Positions 52,938-61,200 of a stretch of 64,000 bases of DNA are shown piece by piece. Under the pieces are notes generated by a model. The model was not told the DNA's origin, did not search any database, and saw only the letters and a program-made list of their open reading frames with translations. Both the position numbers and the translations under genes were made by a program. Position 1 is the first letter of the stretch, and every line of letters begins with the position of its first letter. This DNA is from Flagellimonas meishanensis (GTDB lineage Bacteria; Bacteroidota; Bacteroidia; Flavobacteriales; Flavobacteriaceae): NCBI RefSeq assembly GCF_019880545.1, contig NZ_JAINVW010000003.1, positions 868,001 through 932,000 of the forward strand, given 5' to 3'.

Positions 52938-55900
52938 ATGCAACGAATTATTTTCTTCCTATCATTTTTATTGACAGTTCCACTTTCGTCACAAGAATTT
53001 TCATTGGATTTGGTCCAGGATATGAAACCAAGAAACATTGGCCCCGCTGGGATGAGCGGCAGGGTCACTGCCATAGATGTGGTACACGCCAATCCGGATA
53101 TCATGTATGTGGGCACCGCTTCTGGCGGCCTGTGGAAATCCACTTCGGGAGGCATCAAATGGAGCCCCATTTTTGATGAGGAAGTCACTGCTTCCATAGG
53201 TGCAGTAGCCATTCAGCAATCCAATCCTTCTGTAATTTGGGTGGGTACCGGGGAAGGCAACCCAAGAAACAGTTTAAATGGCGGGTATGGAATATACAAA
53301 TCCTTGGATGGAGGAAAATCCTGGAAATCCATGGGACTGGAAAAAACAAGACACATCCATCGGGTGATTATAGACCCAACTAATCCTGACGTGGTCTATG
53401 TAGGTGCTATCGGTTCCCCGTGGGGCGAGCATCCGGAACGGGGTGTCTTCAAAACAACCGACGGAGGCAAAACCTGGAACAAAATTCTTTTTGCCAACAA
53501 CAGAACCGGGGTAGCCGATTTGATCATGGACCCAACAAACCCCAACAAACTCATCGCTGCCCTGTGGGAACACAAACGTGATCCTTGGTTCTTTAAGTCA
53601 GGCGGTGAGGGCAGTGGCCTTCATATCACCCATGATGGCGGGGCAACCTGGAAGAAACTATCCGAGGAAGATGGACTGCCCAAAGGAGAATTGGGAAGAA
53701 TTGGCGTTGCCATTGCCAAAAACAAACCCAACATAGTCTATGCCTTGGTCGAGGCTAAAAAGAATGCGCTATATAGGTCTGAAGACGGTGGGTTTACATG
53801 GAAAAAAGTCAATGATAAAAACGACATTGGCAATCGTCCGTTCTATTATTCCGAAATTTATGTTGATCCCGAAAATGAAAATCGGGTTTTCTCCATTTTC
53901 ACCTATGTGAATGTATCGGAGGATGGTGGCAAAAACTTTGAACAATTGATGCCTGCTTACCAAGTGGACAATGGCGTACACCCGGACCACCATGCCTGGT
54001 GGATACATCCTGAAAATGGACAATTTATGATCGATGGCAATGACGGCGGCATGAACATCACCAAAGATGGTGGCAAAACCTGGCGATTCATTGGCAATCT
54101 GCCCGTAGCGCAGTTCTATCACATAAGTGTTGACAACGAGTATCCCTATAATGTTTATGGTGGAATGCAAGATAATGGATCGTGGCGCGGACCTGCCTAT
54201 GTTTGGCGTGACCAAGGCATTCGCAATAGCTATTGGCAAGAAATAGCTTTTGGAGATGGTTTTGATGTGGTTCCAGATCTGGATGACAGTCGATATGGCT
54301 ACGCCATGAGTCAACAAGGGTACGTGCGACGATACGATTGGATGACAGGCAACAACTACACCGTACGACCTACCCCACCGGATGCGGATACAGAACTTCG
54401 TTTCAATTGGAATGCAGGTATCGGGCAGGACCCTTTTGACAATAGCACCATCTATTTTGGAAGTCAATTTGTACACAAATCCACGGATAAAGGGTTGACT
54501 TGGGAAGTGATTTCTCCAGATTTGACCACCAACGATCCGGAAAAGCAGAAACAAAGTGAAAGCGGAGGACTCACCATGGATGCCACTGGTGCAGAAAACC
54601 ATTGTACCATTTTGGTGATAGAGCCCTCCACAGTTGAAAAAAACATGATGTGGGTCGGAACCGATGATGGTAGGGTGCACTTCACCCAAAATGGCGGGAG
54701 CACGTGGACCGAGGTCACACAAAACATCAAAGGTCTACCAACGGGAAGCTGGATTGCCCAGATAAAAGCTTCAAAGAAAAATAAAGGTGAAGCCTTGTTG
54801 ATTGCCAACGATTATCGCAGGTTCAATTACACACCCTACGCCTATAGAACCAAGGACTATGGAAAGACTTGGACCCGTATTGTGGACCAGACTGACGTGA
54901 AAAGCTATACACTGTCCATAATAGAAGACGACGAAAATCCCAATCTAATGTTTTTGGGCACCGATGATGGACTATATATTTCATTCAATGCAGGCAATGA
55001 CTGGCAAAAATGGAACAAAGGTTTTCCAACGGTTTCCACAAAGGATTTAGCCATTCATCCCAGGGAACAAGATTTGATCATTGGCACCTTTGGACGCGCA
55101 GCATGGGTATTGGATGATATAAGACCATTGCGGGCCTTGGCAAGCAATAGTTCCATTCTAGAAAAAGAAATCAGCCTTTTTAAAAGTCCAGATGCCTATT
55201 TGGCCGCCTATCAGCAACCGACCGGAAGCAGATTTGGTGGCGATGCCCTCTACAATGGCGAGAACCGAAAAGAAGGAGCCATGATCACCTATTATTTAAA
55301 AGAGGGCAAGAAAGACCCAAAAGATGAATCCGAAGACAAAGAAAACAAAGATGCCAACGGGAATGGTGAAGCAACGGAGAAAAGTGAAAAGGACAAAGAT
55401 TCCATCATCTTCAAGTTTTATGATGGAAACCGATTGATTCGAACTTTGAAGCAAAAGACCCCAAAAGAGGCTGGTTTCCATCGCATGTACTGGACATTGG
55501 ATGAAAAAGGTCCCGATACCCCTGCACGAAAAATCAGTAAAAAGACGGAAGAATCAGGCGGTGTCACTGTAAAGCCCGGAACATACAAAGTGGTGGCCCA
55601 TTACAAGAAAACAAAGGATTCTACACAAGTTACTGTAAAAACGGACCCTAGACTTAAGGTTTCCATAGCCTCCATCAATGAAGTCTATGAGCTAGGCAAA
55701 AAGTTGGAAGACTATACGCAAAAAGCAGCGGATGCAGTAAAACAATTGGTGCTGGGCAAAGATTTGGCCAACAAATACCAAAAGGAACTGAAGGAGTTGG
55801 ACGAGGAAAGATTCAAGGAGCAAATCGAGGCGTCCAAAAATATAGCGAAGGAAGTAGACTCCGTAGTTGCCCTTTTTATTGGAAAGGAGGACAAGCGGCA

Positions 55901-56150
55901 AGGTATCACAAGAAATCCCCAAACCTCGGTAATGCAGCGATTGAACACCGCAACTTCCTATGTGAACAGCCGTAAATCAGGCATCACCAAGACCGAGGAA
56001 CGTCTAGTAGCCTTCGCAAAGGAAGAACTGGAAAAAGCACTGGGGAAAACCAACGCTTTTTTCAACGAAAATTGGAAATCCTATAGAGAATCCATGGAAT
56101 CTTTGGACCTTTCACCCTTTAAGGCAATAGAAACCTTTAGTTTGGATTGA
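52938..56150 (+). CDS. VPS10/sortilin-like BNR-repeat protein, exported
   Basis: A 1070-residue protein with a signal peptide (cut near LSSQEFS). It has many BNR/Asp-box repeats of the kind SxDGGxTW: YKSLDGGKSWKSMG, FKTTDGGKTWNKI, HITHDGGATWKKL, YRSEDGGFTWKKV, NISKDGGKTWRFIG, HFTQNGGSTWTEV. They form a large beta-propeller of the sortilin (VPS10) type. The last 280 residues are different: a Lys/Glu/Asp-rich linker (about 790-820), a beta segment and a helical coil (about 900-1000). Glycosidase activity is not shown; in this family it is often misannotated. It may bind or process extracellular glycans or proteins. It overlaps the next gene at ATGA. Confidence 0.9.
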   Translation: MQRIIFFLSFLLTVPLSSQEFSLDLVQDMKPRNIGPAGMSGRVTAIDVVHANPDIMYVGTASGGLWKSTSGGIKWSPIFDEEVTASIGAVAIQQSNPSVIWVGTGEGNPRNSLNGGYGIYKSLDGGKSWKSMGLEKTRHIHRVIIDPTNPDVVYVGAIGSPWGEHPERGVFKTTDGGKTWNKILFANNRTGVADLIMDPTNPNKLIAALWEHKRDPWFFKSGGEGSGLHITHDGGATWKKLSEEDGLPKGELGRIGVAIAKNKPNIVYALVEAKKNALYRSEDGGFTWKKVNDKNDIGNRPFYYSEIYVDPENENRVFSIFTYVNVSEDGGKNFEQLMPAYQVDNGVHPDHHAWWIHPENGQFMIDGNDGGMNITKDGGKTWRFIGNLPVAQFYHISVDNEYPYNVYGGMQDNGSWRGPAYVWRDQGIRNSYWQEIAFGDGFDVVPDLDDSRYGYAMSQQGYVRRYDWMTGNNYTVRPTPPDADTELRFNWNAGIGQDPFDNSTIYFGSQFVHKSTDKGLTWEVISPDLTTNDPEKQKQSESGGLTMDATGAENHCTILVIEPSTVEKNMMWVGTDDGRVHFTQNGGSTWTEVTQNIKGLPTGSWIAQIKASKKNKGEALLIANDYRRFNYTPYAYRTKDYGKTWTRIVDQTDVKSYTLSIIEDDENPNLMFLGTDDGLYISFNAGNDWQKWNKGFPTVSTKDLAIHPREQDLIIGTFGRAAWVLDDIRPLRALASNSSILEKEISLFKSPDAYLAAYQQPTGSRFGGDALYNGENRKEGAMITYYLKEGKKDPKDESEDKENKDANGNGEATEKSEKDKDSIIFKFYDGNRLIRTLKQKTPKEAGFHRMYWTLDEKGPDTPARKISKKTEESGGVTVKPGTYKVVAHYKKTKDSTQVTVKTDPRLKVSIASINEVYELGKKLEDYTQKAADAVKQLVLGKDLANKYQKELKELDEERFKEQIEASKNIAKEVDSVVALFIGKEDKRQGITRNPQTSVMQRLNTATSYVNSRKSGITKTEERLVAFAKEELEKALGKTNAFFNENWKSYRESMESLDLSPFKAIETFSLD

Positions 56151-56857
56151 TGCAAAAAAACAATAGGATATCATCAGCGGTCCTTATCCTGCTAATGGGC
56201 ACACTAAGGTTGGTTGCCCAAAACCCGGGTGAAGAGGAATTCGGCATTTGGTATATGTATTTTGGCACCAACCGGGTCTCGGAAAAGCTTAGCGTGCATT
56301 CCGAGGGACAATTTCGGTATTACGAAGTTCCAGATAATTTCAACCAATTGTTGCTCCGTACTGGGTTAAACTATCATATCGATGCCAATGCCATGGCCAC
56401 CGGAGGCTATGCCTATATCAAAACCGATGGAAGCTTTTCGGAGCCTGAAGGTGCTTTTGACAGTAGGGAGCATAGGATTTTTGAACAGTTCATTTTGCGA
56501 AACCAGGTCTGGAAGTTGCTTTTTGAGCATCGATATCGGTTGGAGCAGCGTTTTCTCGATTTTGGCCCGACCCGGGATACCCAACATCGCGCCCGGTATC
56601 GAATTCAAGTGACCCTACCCCTATCGGATAAGTTCTTCCTGAACTTTTATGATGAACTGTTCGTGAATCTTCAAGACGATCTATTTGGACAAAACCGACT
56701 GTATGGCGCGGTTGGATTGCATCTCAATAAAATCAGCAGCATGCAATTCGGATATTTGAGAAACCAGTTTGCCAATGCCGTTTTTGATCGTTGGCAGATA
56801 GGTTTTTTCTTTAATCCCGACCTAAGAGATATCTTTAAGAAAAAAGAGGCTCCTTGA
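56150..56857 (+). CDS. DUF2490 domain-containing outer-membrane-type protein
   Basis: A 235-residue protein with a signal peptide (cut after LRLVAQN). Its ATG overlaps the stop codon of the sortilin-like gene (ATGA). The opening EFGIWYMYFGTNRVSEKLSV and regular alternating aromatic strands (NQLLLRTGLNYHI, FILRNQVWKLLFEHRYRLEQ) fit an outer-membrane beta-barrel with about ten strands, as in DUF2490. No function is established for the family. The overlap with the previous gene suggests the two are translated together and may act in the same exported process. Confidence 0.88.
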   Translation: MQKNNRISSAVLILLMGTLRLVAQNPGEEEFGIWYMYFGTNRVSEKLSVHSEGQFRYYEVPDNFNQLLLRTGLNYHIDANAMATGGYAYIKTDGSFSEPEGAFDSREHRIFEQFILRNQVWKLLFEHRYRLEQRFLDFGPTRDTQHRARYRIQVTLPLSDKFFLNFYDELFVNLQDDLFGQNRLYGAVGLHLNKISSMQFGYLRNQFANAVFDRWQIGFFFNPDLRDIFKKKEAP

Positions 56858-56931
56858 TCTAAAAGTTTAGGATAGTTTACTTCCCAAGCTGTGGACAATG
56901 GGATTGCCTCATAACCAAAATACATTTCGTC

Positions 56932-58152
56932 ATGGGGCTTCAAAAGGTAAATTTCAAAAACAAAAGTGGTCAAACCTTGGTGGGCAGATTGGAACTTCCC
57001 GTTGATCAGCATCCCCATAATTTTGTGGTCTTTGCCCATTGCTTTACCTGCACTAAGAATTTGCTTGCCGTTAAGAACATAAGCAAGGCACTTACCTCGA
57101 ATGGATTTGGTGTGCTTCGTTTCGATTTTACCGGTTTGGGGGAGAGCGAAGGTGATTTTGCCAACACCAACTTTTCCGGCAATGTGGAAGATCTGGTTGC
57201 CGCTGCCGACTATCTGAAAGAGCACTATGAAGCCCCTACCCTGCTGATTGGACATTCCCTTGGCGGGGCCGCTGTGCTGTTTGCCGCTGCGCAGATACCC
57301 GCTGTCAATGCTATTGCCACCATTGGGGCACCATCCAATCCCGTGCACGTGAAGCATCTTTTTAAAAGCGAGTTGGATGAAATCCAAAAACAGGGAGAGG
57401 CCACAGTAAATCTTGGTGGGCGTGATTTTAAAATAAAACGGCAATTTGTGGAAGACCTGGAGCGTAAATCTTTGCCAGAAACAGTAAAGGCCCTACGAAA
57501 ACCGCTGCTGATCATGCATTCTCCCCAAGATGATACCGTGGGCATAAAAAATGCAGAAGAAATCTACATTGCGGCACACCATCCCAAGAGCTTCGTTTCG
57601 TTGGATGGAGCGGATCATTTATTGTCCAAAAAGGAAGATTCCCGCTACGTGGGCGAGGTGATTTCAGGATGGGCCAGGCGTTATTTGGATATTCAGGATG
57701 TTCTCAATAACAATCTGGCGACCAAGCACCAAGTGGTAGCCAGTTTGGACAAGGAAGATGCGTTTACCACCTCAATGAAGGTAGGCAACCATTACATGAT
57801 TGCCGACGAACCGGAAGATTACGGGGGAAATGACTTTGGGCCATCGCCCTACGAGCTTGTATCGGCGGGGCTCTCTGCATGTACTGCCATGACCGTTCAA
57901 ATGTATGCCAAACGAAAGGAATGGCCCTTGGAGAACATCGAGGTGCATACTTCTTATGGAAAAACGCATGCCCAAGACTGCCAAAACTGTGAAACGGAAG
58001 GCTCCAAGATAGATACCTTCCATCGGGAGATCAAACTGGTGGGCAATCTTGATGAAAAGCAAAAGGAACGCATTATGCAGATAGCGGACAAATGCCCCGT
58101 GCACAAAACATTGCACAGTCAGATTCAGATAGTAAGTAAATTGATTGAATAG
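56932..58152 (+). CDS. bifunctional alpha/beta hydrolase / OsmC-family protein
   Basis: A 406-residue cytosolic fusion. The N-terminal alpha/beta hydrolase (about 1-250) has the nucleophile elbow TLLIGHSLGGAAVLF (Ser in GHSLGG), HSPQDDTVGI (acid) and SLDGADHLLSKKED (His). The C-terminal OsmC domain (about 260-406) has the redox cysteines in SAGLSACTAMTVQMYAKRKE and DKCPVHKTLHSQIQ. The OsmC part should reduce organic hydroperoxides, and the hydrolase part may release the hydroperoxide from an ester (inference). This fusion is recurrent in Bacteroidota and Proteobacteria. It lies 74 bases after the DUF2490 gene. Confidence 0.94.
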   Translation: MGLQKVNFKNKSGQTLVGRLELPVDQHPHNFVVFAHCFTCTKNLLAVKNISKALTSNGFGVLRFDFTGLGESEGDFANTNFSGNVEDLVAAADYLKEHYEAPTLLIGHSLGGAAVLFAAAQIPAVNAIATIGAPSNPVHVKHLFKSELDEIQKQGEATVNLGGRDFKIKRQFVEDLERKSLPETVKALRKPLLIMHSPQDDTVGIKNAEEIYIAAHHPKSFVSLDGADHLLSKKEDSRYVGEVISGWARRYLDIQDVLNNNLATKHQVVASLDKEDAFTTSMKVGNHYMIADEPEDYGGNDFGPSPYELVSAGLSACTAMTVQMYAKRKEWPLENIEVHTSYGKTHAQDCQNCETEGSKIDTFHREIKLVGNLDEKQKERIMQIADKCPVHKTLHSQIQIVSKLIE

Positions 58153-58156
58153 CGGC

Positions 58157-58363
58157 CTACAAGCGCATGTGAAGGATGTCAAAATAGTCCAGTTCCAGCT
58201 CCAATGCCGCCCTGTGAATACTGCGGAGCGATCTCACATAATTGTGCTGGTCTATATATCCCCTGAACTTATCCTTCTTTAAACGGTGGTATCCCTTGCA
58301 AAAAGCCCGTCGCTTGCTGCAATACATAAAGAATTTGATATAGTTGGACACCTTATCGGGCAA
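58157..58363 (-). CDS. possible small basic protein
   Basis: A 68-residue reading frame convergent with the hydrolase-OsmC gene and the only plausible gene in the 58153-58503 gap. It is rich in Lys, Arg and Tyr (MYCSKRRAFCKGYHRLKKDK, then RSIHRAALELELDYFDILHM) with normal codon use for the window. The start is weak: the frame opens at a TTG, with ATGs only inside (58327 gives 56 residues). A second short frame starting MSHKAKYPHFAR lies just upstream in another phase, so it could be a damaged gene. Function unknown. Confidence 0.4.
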   Translation of the reverse strand: MPDKVSNYIKFFMYCSKRRAFCKGYHRLKKDKFRGYIDQHNYVRSLRSIHRAALELELDYFDILHMRL

Positions 58364-58539
58364 AATGTGGGTATTTGGCTTTGTGACTCATGTTTACCTC
58401 TCTTTGAAACTAACGGGATAATTGACAGATCATTATATCGTGATGAATATGGCCATCCGTGGCAAACAAACGAAGCCCAAAAAAATTGACACCTCCATGA
58501 ATTATGATTACCTTAGGGGAAAACCTAAAAATACCTAGA

Positions 58540-59127
58540 ATGAAAAAAATACAATCCGTGATCTTAGGGTTATTGTTGATCACCGCGTTCAGTTGTAAAA
58601 AAGTAAAAAAAGAGGCGGATGAGGCCTCTGAAATGGTTGAGGAAACCGTTGAAGAAATAGTGGAAGAAGTGGAAAAGAAAGAACTCACCTTTAAAATGGA
58701 GCCCAAAAGCGACAGCTATGTTGAAGGTGAGGTGACTTTTACCGAAGAAAACGGAGTGGTCATCATGAAGGCCACATTTTCTGGACTTACTCCAGGGGAA
58801 CATGCTATCCACATTCATGAAAAAGCGGATTGCTCCTCGGCCGATGGAACCTCCACAGGCGGGCATTGGAACCCTACCTTTCAACCGCATGCCAAATGGG
58901 GTGCCGAAGGTGGTTATCACAAAGGGGACATTGGAAATTTTGTGGCCGAAGCCGACGGAAATGCCACCGTGGATTTTGCAACAGATCAATGGTGCATCGG
59001 ATGTGATGATGAAACCAAAAATATTGTGGGCAAGGCCGTTATCGTGCACCAAGGGGTGGATGATTTCACCTCCCAACCCAGTGGGGCCGCCGGGCCAAGA
59101 ATTTCATGTGCCGGAATCATCCAATAG
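58540..59127 (+). CDS. sodC: Cu/Zn superoxide dismutase, lipoprotein
   Basis: A 195-residue lipoprotein from the ATG at 58540 (MKKIQSVILGLLLITAFSCK; Cys19 in the lipobox). It dismutes superoxide at the cell surface or in the periplasm. An unusual Glu/Lys-rich helical linker (about residues 20-52) tethers the domain. The metal ligands are all visible: HAIHIHEKADC (Cu), GGHWNPTFQPHAKWG and YHKGDIGN (Zn site), IVHQGVDDF (Cu), and the arginine in GPRISCAGI. The conserved disulfide pair ADC and ISC is present. An extra CxxC (QWCIGCDD) occurs in a loop. The TTA-ATG frame at 58504 is an upstream alternative without support. Confidence 0.94.
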   Translation: MKKIQSVILGLLLITAFSCKKVKKEADEASEMVEETVEEIVEEVEKKELTFKMEPKSDSYVEGEVTFTEENGVVIMKATFSGLTPGEHAIHIHEKADCSSADGTSTGGHWNPTFQPHAKWGAEGGYHKGDIGNFVAEADGNATVDFATDQWCIGCDDETKNIVGKAVIVHQGVDDFTSQPSGAAGPRISCAGIIQ

Positions 59128-59150
59128 CGGAAGACCAAAATTTTATAAAG

Positions 59151-59174
59151 AAGCCGCATGCTGCGGCTTTTTTT
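59151..59174 (+). terminator. intrinsic terminator after sodC
   Basis: AAGCCGCA-TGC-TGCGGCTT followed by T7 in the gap before the MarR-GNAT gene. Confidence 0.85.
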
Positions 59175-59218
59175 ATTCAATGCTTCAAAATAAATTTCTA
59201 AAGAGAGATTTAATTTAT

Positions 59219-59230
59219 GTAACTGGTTAC
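59219..59230. promoter_or_regulatory. GTAAC-TG-GTTAC inverted repeat, candidate operator
   Basis: A perfect 5-bp inverted repeat with a 2-base centre, 10 bases before the -7 TATATTTG at 59241. It occupies the -33 position of the MarR-GNAT gene promoter, as the palindrome does at the MarR gene at 34254. Confidence 0.5.
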
Positions 59231-59240
59231 GTATTTTTCA

Positions 59241-59248
59241 TATATTTG
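59241..59248 (+). promoter_or_regulatory. -7 element of the MarR-GNAT gene
   Basis: TATATTTG, ideal -7 element, 19 bases before the ATG at 59268. Confidence 0.65.
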
Positions 59249-59267
59249 TTGAGTTTTTATAAGTACC

Positions 59268-60269
59268 ATGAAAAACGATTTCCTAACCAGCCTAAACCAC
59301 ATGGGGTTTACGGCCCGCATGAAGCGGATGAACGAGAAAATAGCCTCCAGTACAGTGGAACACTATACCCGCATGCAATTGGAGATAGAACCCAATTGGC
59401 ATGTGGTCTTTTTGCTTCTGAAGGAGAAAAAAAGGCTCACGGTTACCGAAATGGCCTCCAGTTTGGGTTTTTCCCACCCGGCGCTTATCAAAATAACCCA
59501 GAAAATGAAATCCAAAGGCTATCTTGAACGTCATAAGGATTCCAATGATGGCAGAAAAACACAGCTACAGCTTTCCAAAAAAGGCGAATCAGCACTTGCC
59601 CATTTGGAAGCAGAATGGCAAAAAATTGAAGAAATATTGAAGGAATTGGTCCCTGCAGATTTTCTGAAGCAGCTGAATTATTTGGAGATGGCCTTCGATG
59701 AACGGAGTTTTAGGGAGCGTTACGATAAACGTTTCAACAGCAGGCCATCGTTCACTATTAGAAATGCCAGGGAGTCTGAGTTCAAGAAGATTGGCAAATT
59801 AATGGTCGAAGTATATTCCAGTCTGGAAGGATTCCCCAAACCCAGTGAACAGCCAGCCTATTATGACACCCTAGCAAACATAGGCGGGTTTACGAAAAAA
59901 CCCAACACCCAGCTTTTGGTCGCCATTTCCCATGAAGGCAATCTTTTAGGCGCAGTGCTATATTTTGATGATATGCAATATTATGGCTCCGGAGGTACGG
60001 CCACTCAGGAAAAGAATGCTTCAGGGTTCAGGCTTTTGGCCGTTTCTCCATCCGCTAGGGGTTTGGGAGTTGGCAAAGCCTTAAGCGAAACCTGTATTAA
60101 AAAAGCCAAATCTTTTGGAAACCATCATCTAATCATCCATACGACCGATTATATGAAAATTGCCTGGAAAATATACGAAAACCTGGGCTTCATACGATAC
60201 AGCGACCTTGATTTCAAACAAGGTGATCTAAAAGTCTACGGGTTTCGGTTGAAGTTAGATCAACCCTAA
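59268..60269 (+). CDS. MarR-type regulator fused to a GNAT acetyltransferase
   Basis: A 333-residue fusion. The N-terminal MarR domain (about 1-150) shows the winged-helix core LTVTEMASSLGFSHPALIKI, TQKMKSKGYLERHKDSNDGR. The C-terminal GNAT domain (about 160-333) has the acetyl-CoA binding motif LLAVSPSARGLGVGKALSET and the final IHTTDYMKIAWKIYENLGFI. Such fusions are known in Bacteroidota; the acetyltransferase may act on a ligand whose level the regulator senses. Its targets and ligand are unknown. The inverted repeat over its promoter suggests autoregulation. It is monocistronic. Confidence 0.93.
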   Translation: MKNDFLTSLNHMGFTARMKRMNEKIASSTVEHYTRMQLEIEPNWHVVFLLLKEKKRLTVTEMASSLGFSHPALIKITQKMKSKGYLERHKDSNDGRKTQLQLSKKGESALAHLEAEWQKIEEILKELVPADFLKQLNYLEMAFDERSFRERYDKRFNSRPSFTIRNARESEFKKIGKLMVEVYSSLEGFPKPSEQPAYYDTLANIGGFTKKPNTQLLVAISHEGNLLGAVLYFDDMQYYGSGGTATQEKNASGFRLLAVSPSARGLGVGKALSETCIKKAKSFGNHHLIIHTTDYMKIAWKIYENLGFIRYSDLDFKQGDLKVYGFRLKLDQP

Positions 60270-60306
60270 CGGGTACAAAGCATCCATTGTACGGTACCTA
60301 TAAAAA

Positions 60307-60328
60307 ACGGCTTGGAGTTCCAAGCCGT
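60307..60328. terminator. intrinsic terminator between convergent genes
   Basis: ACGGCTTGG-AGTT-CCAAGCCGT stem. On the minus strand it is followed by T6 (good terminator for the ompW-type gene); on the plus strand the T tract is weak. Confidence 0.8.
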
Positions 60329-60355
60329 CTTCGTTTCAATTACAATCTAAACCAC

Positions 60356-61009
60356 TCATAGTTTCACCCCCACGCCAAAGCCAAAAATCCATGGATTGAT
60401 GTCAACGTCGGCATCCACTGTGGCACCAAGCGCAGTGGTTGCATTCACAGTGGCGGTGGTGTTCAAGAATAATTTTTTTAGATCAACATTCAAGAACCAT
60501 TTATCATTCAGCATAAAATCAAAACCGCCTTGCAATGCAAAGCCAAGTGCCGAATCATAATCCACGTCATCCGCTGTGGGGCCCTCATCCACGCCATAAA
60601 AGATGGTGAAGTTCACACCTGCTCCAAGATATGGAACAAAATCCCCACCTGTAAAATGGTACTGCCCTGTTAAGGTCGGAGGCAGTAACCACACATGCCC
60701 CAAATCTATATCACCAACAGCTGTGCCGACAGCGGTGACATCGTGCTTGGCAGTTGCCAAGATGAGTTCCACGGACCAGTTTTCATCAAAAAAGTAGGAA
60801 ATGTCCAATTCGGGCACAAAGGCGGTCGAAATATCAGCATCCCCTCCAATAGCTTCAATATCAGCACTTTCGTCAGGAGCAACCACAATTCCCCTAAGTC
60901 GAAATTGCCATTTACTTCCGTTACTGTCGCTTGTGTCATCTTGGGCTAGTGTCAGGTTTGCAAATCCCATCAAAAAAGCCAATGCAATTGTTACTGCTTT
61001 TCTCATCAT
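60356..61009 (-). CDS. OmpW-family outer membrane protein
   Basis: A 217-residue protein with a signal peptide (cut after NLTLAQD) and an eight-stranded beta-barrel pattern. Family cues are KWQFRLRGIVVAPDESADIE at the start, ISYFFDENWSVELILATAKH and LPPTLTGQYHFTGGDFVPYL, and GAGVNFTIFYGVDEGPTADD. It ends FGFGVGVKL, not in the usual terminal Phe. OmpW proteins are small outer-membrane channels for small hydrophobic molecules. A -7 element (TAATTTTG on the minus strand, 61037-61030) lies upstream. It is convergent with the MarR-GNAT gene and not part of an operon. Confidence 0.92.
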   Translation of the reverse strand: MMRKAVTIALAFLMGFANLTLAQDDTSDSNGSKWQFRLRGIVVAPDESADIEAIGGDADISTAFVPELDISYFFDENWSVELILATAKHDVTAVGTAVGDIDLGHVWLLPPTLTGQYHFTGGDFVPYLGAGVNFTIFYGVDEGPTADDVDYDSALGFALQGGFDFMLNDKWFLNVDLKKLFLNTTATVNATTALGATVDADVDINPWIFGFGVGVKL

Positions 61010-61029
61010 GTTCTGTTTTAAGGTTCCGG

Positions 61030-61037
61030 CAAAATTA
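61030..61037 (-). promoter_or_regulatory. -7 element upstream of the OmpW-type gene
   Basis: TAATTTTG on the minus strand, 20 bases before the ATG. No clear -33. Confidence 0.4.
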
Positions 61038-61200
61038 CCTTCCGCTTTTTTTAAGGAATATGATGTTTATCATTGGAGGAATTTGGACAGAAAACTTATT
61101 TGTCCCATATACCGAAGATTATGGTCGTTTATGGCATGGGAGCCCATTTGGACATGGTTTATTTTAGGGTAAGAATGGATGTTTTTTAAAAAAATAAATC

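Noticed and set aside
53769..54722. 317-codon minus-strand open frame opposite the sortilin-like gene
   Set aside because: Shadow of a gene with clear Asp-box repeats; no signature of its own.
61054..61167. Short plus-strand frame MFIIGGIWTENLFVPYTEDY upstream of corA
   Set aside because: About 35 codons, no start context, no partner, and it lies between two minus-strand genes; more likely non-coding.
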